A stretch of 11,809 nt of DNA from Klebsiella pneumoniae (GTDB taxonomy: Bacteria > Pseudomonadota > Gammaproteobacteria > Pseudomonadales > Pseudohongiellaceae). The notes beneath the pieces were generated by a model that did not search any database, had not been told where the DNA came from, and was given only the letters and a program-made list of their open reading frames with translations. The stretch spans positions 1 to 11,809 of the forward strand of contig CAMBPO010000065.1 of NCBI GenBank assembly GCA_945869725.1, given 5' to 3'. Of this stretch, positions 6,791-11,809 are shown piece after piece. Position numbers and translations under genes: made by a program. Numbering within the stretch: position 1 is the stretch's first letter; each line of letters starts with the position of its first letter.

Positions 6791-8839
6791 TCATACATAG
6801 GTATCCAATGCACCATTTTCCTTGGATTTTACTGAACCAGGCGCAACATCGTTACCCGCACCGGACAAATTGTCTGATTGCGAGCGGGAACGGCCATGGC
6901 CAGAACCCGATGAATCACGCGCCTGCTGCGCATCAGATCCACTGCGTTCTTTCAGGATATTCAATTCAAATGATCCATTCTGCGTCAAGGAATCTCGTAG
7001 TGCCTGACTGTTTTCTCTGAGCATACGCACCACTTCGTCGCTTTGTGCAATCAGATTAACTGTCACCGTGTTGTTATTATCGATGATCTCAGCTTCGATG
7101 CTGCCCATATTCTCAGGGTTCAGCATGATGCGCAGACTGGTTTGTCCAGCCACAGTGCGATTTAACAAGGCGCCCTGTATCACCGATCCAAACTGCTTGC
7201 CCAAATCATCAACATGCATCCAGCGGTCAGCCATGCGCTGACCCTCCGTTGAAGCGGGAGCAGCCTGCGCAGCGGAGCCTGATACTGAGGCCTGATTCAT
7301 GGAGGTGGACGGCACTGCGGAATCTGGCATCTGCGCGGCAGATAACGTTGTGCTGGCTGCTAAATCGGTCGCCAGAAACGCAGGCGAGCCACTCAGTACC
7401 ACCGGCTCAGATCTGGCCAGCGTCATGTCGGACTGCGCGCCATTGCGAGCTATCCTGGACACATCGCCACTGCTAACACGCTGCGTGGATGATTCGCGGG
7501 CGCCTGCGCGACTGCGGGTAGCCATGTCCGAGAAGTTTTGGCTGGCACCAATGATCGACGCGCCAGCGGCGGTTGTGGCCGGTGCTACTGTTGACGGCAT
7601 CACTGGCGCAGCCGTGCCGGCACTCACACCCTTGGCACTAGCCAGCCAAGCCTCAGTTGACTGACGACGCTCCGCTGGCTCCATGGCTGCAGCGCCGGTC
7701 GCTGGCGACTGAAAAGCTGCCTGATACTCAGTCTCTGTCGGCGACTCAAAGACTATCTGAGCCTGAGGCGTTGCTGGAGACTGTATTGTTCTTTGATCCG
7801 CAATGGCTGCCTGTGCCGCAATCGCTGCCTGAGCCGGACTGGCTTGTGTTGGCACAACCGGAGACGCCGGAGCCGGTGTCACAGGAGTTTCAGTCGGCCC
7901 AACGGATGACACCGTGACAGTTGGCGCCGTATTGAAGGCGATCACCCGCGCGGATGTAGCCGATGCTGATTCATTCTTTATCGGCGCTCCAGTCCTGGCG
8001 GGGCTAGTCAGCCACGCTTCAGTTGACTGACGACGCTCCGTTACCCCCAACCCATCGGCTGCAGCGGTTTTAGCGCCTGCGGCCAGGTCAGGCTGAGAAA
8101 CGACTGGCGACCCAGAAGCCGCTTGAGACTTAAAAATAGCCTGCGGTTCACTGCTGACCGAAGGCTTTGAATTTGCGGAGGACTGAATGGCCTCTGATAA
8201 TGCAGTTGCTGTTTGAGCCTGTGTCGCTGTGGTCCCCGGTGTCACTGTCTGGCCTTGCACGGATTGGGGCTGAACGGATTGGGGCTGCACAGCTGGTAAG
8301 CCGACCGGCGCTCCACCCCTGGCGGCGCTTGTGAGCCAGGACTCGGTTGACAGACGACGTGCCATTGACTCACTTGCGCCCACGGCTTCTGAGGGCACCG
8401 TCGATTGAGTCATATAGGCCGCTTGAGAGTCTGAAAACGGCACCTCAGATTCAACCAGCAGAGGCTCATTCAAGGACGCTGAACGCATGCTGTTATCGTT
8501 GAATGCCATTGAGGTGGTAATAACTGAACGCCCATTGAGTAGTTGCAACATGCGGAATGGCTGCGGCACGCCATCGGCTGCAGCAGCCATCGGCAGCGTC
8601 GAACCAGCGCCTGCTGTATTAAATGCGGCGATCGAATCTGGCACGATCATGCCACTTTCATTCAAAGTGGCAAGCGTTGCGGCAAGCTGCGGATCGTCGA
8701 TCTGCTGAAAAGCCGCCTCAAAGTAGGCCTCAAAAGGCGATGATTCGCGTTGCGCAGCTGACAACTGATTGCTCACAACATCTGCAACAGAGATCTTGCT
8801 AAGGATAGCAGCGATGTTGAATTCCGGCTGGATCTTCAT
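6791..8839 (-). CDS. fliK: FliK, hook-length control protein (long, repeat-bearing)
   Basis: FliK is secreted during hook growth, senses hook length with its extended N-terminal region, and uses its C-terminal domain to switch FlhB to filament export. The 682-residue product is much longer than Salmonella FliK (405). The C-terminal domain at about 563-632 has the family pattern: LRIMLNPENMGSIEAEI, then VTVNLIAQSDEVVRMLREN, then LRDSLTQNGSFELNIL. The central part is low-complexity Ala/Ser/Thr/Pro/Gln. It holds three copies of an (A/E)RRxSTExWL(T/A)S module starting at residues 160, 268 and 390. The tail after 632 is polar and rich in Ser, Gly and Arg. The start is the ATG at 8839, preceded by AGGA sequences. 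A sigma-54-like promoter lies 73 nt upstream of the start, so the gene may be transcribed separately from fliGHIJ. Confidence 0.93.
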   Translation of the reverse strand: MKIQPEFNIAAILSKISVADVVSNQLSAAQRESSPFEAYFEAAFQQIDDPQLAATLATLNESGMIVPDSIAAFNTAGAGSTLPMAAAADGVPQPFRMLQLLNGRSVITTSMAFNDNSMRSASLNEPLLVESEVPFSDSQAAYMTQSTVPSEAVGASESMARRLSTESWLTSAARGGAPVGLPAVQPQSVQPQSVQGQTVTPGTTATQAQTATALSEAIQSSANSKPSVSSEPQAIFKSQAASGSPVVSQPDLAAGAKTAAADGLGVTERRQSTEAWLTSPARTGAPIKNESASATSARVIAFNTAPTVTVSSVGPTETPVTPAPASPVVPTQASPAQAAIAAQAAIADQRTIQSPATPQAQIVFESPTETEYQAAFQSPATGAAAMEPAERRQSTEAWLASAKGVSAGTAAPVMPSTVAPATTAAGASIIGASQNFSDMATRSRAGARESSTQRVSSGDVSRIARNGAQSDMTLARSEPVVLSGSPAFLATDLAASTTLSAAQMPDSAVPSTSMNQASVSGSAAQAAPASTEGQRMADRWMHVDDLGKQFGSVIQGALLNRTVAGQTSLRIMLNPENMGSIEAEIIDNNNTVTVNLIAQSDEVVRMLRENSQALRDSLTQNGSFELNILKERSGSDAQQARDSSGSGHGRSRSQSDNLSGAGNDVAPGSVKSKENGALDTYV
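7628..7672 (-). repeat. FliK module copy 3 (residues 390-404)
   Basis: The third copy reads ERRQSTEAWLASAKG. It shares an exact 22-nt DNA stretch with copy 2 (7653-7674 here, 8019-8040 there), which points to duplication rather than chance. As in the other copies, a QAAF-like segment precedes it, here by about 17 residues. Confidence 0.85.
7982..8038 (-). repeat. FliK module copy 2 (residues 268-286)
   Basis: The second copy reads ERRQSTEAWLTSPARTGAP. It matches copy 1 at 13 of 19 positions and copy 3 at nearly every position of the ERRQSTEAWL core. The preceding QAIF-like segment lies about 35 residues upstream, so the spacer between the two conserved parts varies. Confidence 0.85.
8259..8288 (-). 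repeat. 15-nt tandem repeat in fliK (PQSVQ x2)
   Basis: Two consecutive 15-nt units on the plus strand (ACGGATTGGGGCTGA, then ACGGATTGGGGCTGC) differ at one base and encode a doubled QPQSV peptide on the minus strand. This is an in-frame unit, so slippage would lengthen or shorten FliK without breaking it. Confidence 0.8.
8306..8362 (-). repeat. FliK module copy 1 (residues 160-178)
   Basis: The first copy reads ARRLSTESWLTSAARGGAP. It is the most diverged at the DNA level, but the Arg pair, STE and WLTS are kept. A QAAYMTQ segment lies about 20 residues before it, equivalent to the QAIF and QAAF segments before copies 2 and 3. Confidence 0.85.
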
Positions 8840-8911
8840 TGGTCCTGTTTTATTCCTGTATGTCTGTCTGGCGGTCTATGGAGTTACGTTGAACTGATAC
8901 ATGGACGATAC

Positions 8912-8927
8912 AGCAAAAATCAGGCCA
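8912..8927 (-). promoter_or_regulatory. Candidate sigma-54 promoter upstream of fliK
   Basis: Read on the minus strand, the element is TGGCCTGATTTTTGCT. It matches the sigma-54 consensus TGGCAC-N5-TTGCA in the invariant GG and GC with the required 10-nt spacing between them, plus the TTGC block; the AC after TGGC is replaced by CT. It lies in the 100-nt fliJ-fliK gap, the longest non-coding gap in the cluster. Transcription would start near 8901, leaving a leader of about 60 nt before the fliK ATG. Sigma-54 control of middle flagellar genes through FleQ/FlrA or FleR/FlrC is known in Pseudomonas and Vibrio; its use here is inferred. Confidence 0.6.
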
Positions 8928-8939
8928 ACGTTCAAGTCC

Positions 8940-9356
8940 TCACCGCCTGCGCTGGAAGTTAAACTGCAGCGTGCACAACTCTTCGATGCCTAAGTTCTCG
9001 GTTCGCTGCGCCTGCTCATGCAGACGCTCCTCGTTAAGTAATCGAATCTTGTCAAACTTTTGTATCTCGCCATGGTGGCCCGCCAGACTCTTTTGGGCTT
9101 CGCGGATTTTGAACGCCAACGACTCGGCCTCTGTGCCAAGCTGCTCACGCATCCGATAAAGTTGCAACTGATAACTTGAACGCTGCAGGGGCGAACCGGC
9201 TGCACTGGCTGAATATTCAGACACCAGGCTCTCAATATATGCCATGCGCTCACGGATATAATTGTATTGTTTAAGAACGGTCTGCAGTTGGCGGTTTGTC
9301 AGGCTCGCCTTAGTCTCTTCTTTCGTAATTAACGCCTGCCAAACATTGGTTTTCAT
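8940..9356 (-). CDS. fliJ: FliJ, export chaperone-escort and ATPase stalk protein
   Basis: FliJ is a small coiled-coil protein that sits in the centre of the FliI hexamer, like the gamma subunit of F1, and contacts FlhA. The 138-residue product is about the usual length (147 in Salmonella). It is predicted to be nearly all helical, rich in Gln, Arg, Glu and Leu, with a typical antiparallel hairpin break near SASAAGSPLQ at about residues 49-58. Its ATG at 9356 overlaps the fliI stop as ATGA, a classic coupled junction. Sequence conservation in FliJ is low, so position directly after fliI is a large part of the call. The C terminus is markedly basic (FNFQRRR). Confidence 0.9.
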   Translation of the reverse strand: MKTNVWQALITKEETKASLTNRQLQTVLKQYNYIRERMAYIESLVSEYSASAAGSPLQRSSYQLQLYRMREQLGTEAESLAFKIREAQKSLAGHHGEIQKFDKIRLLNEERLHEQAQRTENLGIEELCTLQFNFQRRR

Positions 9357-10717
9357 GACGGATCTCCTAGAATCTGATTAAGCATCAGCCACGACTCTCG
9401 TAGTGAGAAACTTTCGTCGGATTGTTGCTGCAAAAATGCGACCAGCTTGTGATGGTGCAGGATGGCTTCATCCAGCTCAGGATTGGTGTTTTGGTCATAG
9501 GCGCCGACCTGAATAAAATCTTCCTTTTCTTGATAAACAGACCACAGTCGTCGCAGCCGCTGAGCAAGCAACGCTCGCTTTGGATCAAGCAGGCTATTGG
9601 CAAGTCTTGAGATGGAGCCATTCAAATCGATCGCAGGATAGTGGGCTGAATCCGCCAACGAACGACTCAGCATGACCTGGCCATCCAGAGACGCACGGCA
9701 GATATCAACAATCGGGTCATTGCGGTCATCGCCTTCAGCCAGCACTGTGTAAAAACTGGTGATAGAGCCGTGGCCATCGCGACCCGCTCCCGGCCTCTCA
9801 ATAAGATTGGGAAATAAACTGAAAACCGACGGCGGATAACCCTTTGACGTTGGAGGCTCTCCCATGGCCAGCCCGATCTCACGCTGAGCGTGTGCAACGC
9901 GCGTCATACTGTCGAGCAGCAGAAGTACATGCCGGCCCTGATCACGGAAGTATTCACTGACCAGATGTGCCAGCTTGGCCGCTTTGATGCGGGCTACCGG
10001 TGACGAATTTGCCGGCGCAGCAATCACCACAGAATGAGCAAGCCCTTCAGCGCCGAGGGTGTTCTGGACAAAGTCCTGAACTTCGCGGCCGCGCTCTCCT
10101 ATCATGCCGATCACGACCACATCGGCGGCCGTGTTACGAGTCAACATTCCCAGCAGCACACTTTTGCCCACACCTGATCCGGCAATCAGACCAATGCGCT
10201 GACCTCGCCCGATGGTCAGCGCCGTATTAATAGCCTTCACGCCAGTATCCAAAATCGTATCGATGGGCCCACGCTCCATGGGATTCAACAGCACACCATC
10301 AAGATTGGCCCGGCACTGGTAATCTATCGCACCCTTTCGGTCGATAGGATTGCCAAAACCGTCAATGACCCGTCCGATCAGCGCGTCACCTAACTGGCCC
10401 AGCGATTGATTCGCCACCACACTCACTCTGTCACCAGGACTGAGTCCGTCAATGCCGCCATAGGACATCAAGATCAGCTTTCTATCAAAAAAACCGATGA
10501 CTTCCGCTTCGACGACTTTCTTAAGCGCAGCCGACAAAATGGCGCACTGAGCGCCGATGGGGGCATATAAGCCCTCCGCTTCAATGGTGGTTCCCGATAC
10601 TTTTGATAATCGACCTGACGCCTGCACCGCTGGCAGCGAGGCGAGTTGGCGCCAATGATCAAAGGACTCAAGTATCCCCGCGTGAGTCGTGTTCCGATCA
10701 ACCACATGCGCCGACAT
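9353..10717 (-). CDS. fliI: FliI, flagellar export ATPase
   Basis: FliI is the cytoplasmic hexameric ATPase that energises delivery of substrates to the export gate, and it is related to the F1 beta subunit. The 454-residue product has an N-terminal beta-barrel domain (to about 105), then the catalytic core. Walker A is AGSGVGKS at 179-186 (Lys185). GERGREV at 207-213 carries the catalytic glutamate. Walker B is VLLLLDSMTR with Asp269. LAMGEPPTSKGYPPSVF follows, as in all FliI. The C-terminal helical domain ends at QILGDPS. I chose the ATG at 10717 because it overlaps the fliH stop as TGATG and has GAGGA at ideal spacing; an ATG two codons earlier would sit almost on top of that site. Confidence 0.98.
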   Translation of the reverse strand: MSAHVVDRNTTHAGILESFDHWRQLASLPAVQASGRLSKVSGTTIEAEGLYAPIGAQCAILSAALKKVVEAEVIGFFDRKLILMSYGGIDGLSPGDRVSVVANQSLGQLGDALIGRVIDGFGNPIDRKGAIDYQCRANLDGVLLNPMERGPIDTILDTGVKAINTALTIGRGQRIGLIAGSGVGKSVLLGMLTRNTAADVVVIGMIGERGREVQDFVQNTLGAEGLAHSVVIAAPANSSPVARIKAAKLAHLVSEYFRDQGRHVLLLLDSMTRVAHAQREIGLAMGEPPTSKGYPPSVFSLFPNLIERPGAGRDGHGSITSFYTVLAEGDDRNDPIVDICRASLDGQVMLSRSLADSAHYPAIDLNGSISRLANSLLDPKRALLAQRLRRLWSVYQEKEDFIQVGAYDQNTNPELDEAILHHHKLVAFLQQQSDESFSLRESWLMLNQILGDPS

Positions 10718-11571
10718 CAGCATTCCTCAGCGAGCAACACGTGGCCACTGTCAGCATCACCCTGCACGGACGTATCTGCTGCTAACGACGACAGCATATG
10801 CCGGGCAATTGATGCCAATTTTGTTTCTATCAGCTCTGAAATCTGCGTGGCACCCATCTCGATCTCCACATCACCCGGTCTTAACCGATCGTCGTGAGTG
10901 AAATGCACCGACTCGTGTGCCTGCGCCAATTGCGCGTGATAACTGTCAAAATCCGCACGGCTCAGCCGCACGATCACAACATCACTACCGTGACGTCGAA
11001 TCTCTTCAAGGCATTGCTCAATAAGGTTTACGCACCATTGCGTATTCATTTTCAACTCAGCGCGAACAATCTGACTGGCGATAAATAACGATAGCTCGGT
11101 GACCGATCTTTGCAAGGCAGACATATCCACCTTCGCATCTGACAGTGCGTTGATCAGATCACGTAAACGCAGTTCGTTGTCCATGGCCTGCTGCCCCAGT
11201 TCGTCGAGCGCCTGCCTTTTCCCCGCGTCGAACGCAGCCGACCTGAGTTGTTCCAGTTCAATATCACTGGTGATACGGGCATTCGGAGGAATAACTACCG
11301 GCTTTGACTGCTGGATCGCCGCATTGGACTGCTCAGGCGACTGAGGATTGTCCAGGCCATTGTTAGCTTCTTGATGCGCGCCGGACTGATCAGCGTCATG
11401 GTATGCGGACAACTGTGTCAGTTGCTTGGGAGTCCAGGGTGAAAAGCCAGACTTCCCGGGCGCAGTTTGCTCGAGAGGTCGCGCCACATAACTGCGCGAA
11501 GCCTTGCTGGCAGACAGCAACTGGTTCAGTTTCCAATCAATATTCGCGGCCGGTTTATCAGACAAAATCAT
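10717..11571 (-). CDS. fliH: FliH, negative regulator and anchor of the export ATPase
   Basis: FliH binds FliI as a dimer and tethers it to FliN and the export gate. The 284-residue product has a variable N-terminal third, a helical middle (about 103-165) and a C-terminal domain like the peripheral stalk of ATP synthases: SLFIASQIVRAEL at about 161-173 and RPGDVEIEMG near 231-240. The N-terminal WTPKQL at residues 46-51 resembles WTPDDL of Salmonella FliH, the Trp motif that docks to FliN/FlhA. The glycine repeats normally seen in the middle helix are reduced to one short stretch (AAFDAGKRQALDELGQQ). The ATG at 11571 overlaps fliG by 14 nt; a TTG two codons later is better placed relative to the GAGGTG site, so the start is uncertain by two codons. 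Confidence 0.93.
   Translation of the reverse strand: MILSDKPAANIDWKLNQLLSASKASRSYVARPLEQTAPGKSGFSPWTPKQLTQLSAYHDADQSGAHQEANNGLDNPQSPEQSNAAIQQSKPVVIPPNARITSDIELEQLRSAAFDAGKRQALDELGQQAMDNELRLRDLINALSDAKVDMSALQRSVTELSLFIASQIVRAELKMNTQWCVNLIEQCLEEIRRHGSDVVIVRLSRADFDSYHAQLAQAHESVHFTHDDRLRPGDVEIEMGATQISELIETKLASIARHMLSSLAADTSVQGDADSGHVLLAEEC
10724..10729 (-). promoter_or_regulatory. Ribosome binding site deciding the fliI start
   Basis: TGAGGA on the minus strand, inside the last codons of fliH, ends 6 nt before the ATG at 10717. It is too close to the upstream in-frame ATG at 10723 to serve it. This supports the 454-residue form of FliI. Confidence 0.7.
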
Positions 11572-11809
11572 CACCTCGGCCGGCAAGCACGATCTCGCCC
11601 TTATCCGAAAGTTTACGGGCGATACGCATGATCTGCTTCTGCGCTGACTCGACATCGGTAATACGCAGTGGGCCTTTGGCTTCCATCTCATCCAGGAACA
11701 TGGCACGAGCACGCTGCGACATGTTGGCCATGAATTTATCTTTGACCATTTCGTCAGCGCCCTTGAAGGCAATCATCAACTGCTCCTGGTCAATGTTGCG
11801 CATCAGTGT
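11558..11809 (-). CDS. fliG: FliG, C-terminal 83 residues (5' end outside window)
   Basis: FliG is the rotor protein that links the MS ring to the C ring and contacts the stator. Only the end of the C-terminal domain is visible, from the right edge to the TGA at 11558-11560. The frame runs open through the edge with no break. It contains the family signature AFKGADEMVKDKFMANMSQR, then MFLDEMEAKGPLRITDVE, and ends IVLAGRGDDFV. The charged torque-helix residues look conserved: the Arg of MSQR, an acidic pair (DE where E. coli has DD), and the Arg of GPLR. It overlaps fliH by 14 nt. The rest of the gene, and presumably fliF and fliE, lie to the right. Confidence 0.97.
   Translation of the reverse strand, partial: TLMRNIDQEQLMIAFKGADEMVKDKFMANMSQRARAMFLDEMEAKGPLRITDVESAQKQIMRIARKLSDKGEIVLAGRGDDFV
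11572..11577 (-). promoter_or_regulatory. Ribosome binding site for fliH, inside fliG
   Basis: GAGGTG on the minus strand abuts the ATG at 11571 with no spacer, but lies 6 nt before an in-frame TTG at 11565. The longer match GAGGTGAT to the 16S rRNA tail swallows part of the ATG. Either the true start is the TTG, or fliH relies on coupling to fliG translation. Confidence 0.5.

Noticed and set aside
7299..7917. Plus-strand open frames opposite fliK
   Set aside because: They mirror the Ala/Ser/Gln-rich low-complexity coding of fliK, have no ribosome binding sites or family features, and overlap a clear gene.
7978..7985. Exact sigma-28 -10 sequence GCCGATAA on the minus strand inside fliK
   Set aside because: The -35 position, 15 nt away, reads GCCC instead of TAAA, and the site lies in the middle of the fliK coding region at the edge of repeat copy 2.
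11572..11772. 67-residue N-terminal extension of fliH
   Set aside because: This part is fliG sequence read in another frame, with no FliH similarity and full overlap with the well-conserved fliG end.
1..11809. Mobile elements, CRISPR arrays, tRNA or rRNA genes, toxin-antitoxin or defence genes
   Set aside because: Coding is almost continuous with flagellar genes; I saw no transposase, array-like regular repeats or RNA gene motifs.

Overview
The window is the structural core of a bacterial flagellar gene cluster, most likely from a gammaproteobacterium. The gene order (fliG-H-I-J-K-L-M-N-O-P-Q-R-flhB, all on the minus strand), protein lengths and motifs fit the Pseudomonas/Vibrio/marine gammaproteobacterial layout. 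A sigma-54-like promoter inside the cluster points the same way. I cannot name a genus. There is no sign of mobile elements, CRISPR arrays, rRNA or tRNA.

Layout. Positions 1-873 (+) hold the C-terminal 290 residues of a flagellin whose start lies left of the window. Positions 874-1025 are a convergent intergenic region with two hairpins, the second a clear intrinsic terminator for the flagellin. From 1024 to the right edge everything is read on the minus strand, so transcription order runs from high to low coordinates: fliG (3' end only), fliH, fliI, fliJ, a 100-nt gap with a candidate sigma-54 promoter, fliK, fliL, fliM, fliN, a 50-nt gap with a hairpin, fliO, fliP, fliQ, fliR, flhB, and finally a 165-residue protein I cannot name. 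Many junctions overlap or nearly touch, which suggests one operon with translational coupling.

How the genes work together. FliG, FliM and FliN form the rotor/switch (C ring). FliH, FliI and FliJ form the cytoplasmic ATPase complex that delivers substrates. FliO, FliP, FliQ, FliR and FlhB are the membrane parts of the flagellar type III export gate. FliK measures hook length and acts on FlhB to change substrate specificity. FliL is a stator-associated membrane protein. Flagellin is the late export substrate that builds the filament.

Most of the window is ordinary. The points worth a second look are: a triplicated Arg-Arg/Trp-Leu module in an unusually long FliK; a sigma-54-like promoter just upstream of fliK; an unrecognised gene coupled to flhB, in the slot where flhA is usually found; a FliM whose N-terminal CheY-binding motif looks degenerate; and an Ala/Ser/Thr-rich insert in the flagellin. 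I found no convincing entirely new multi-gene system.
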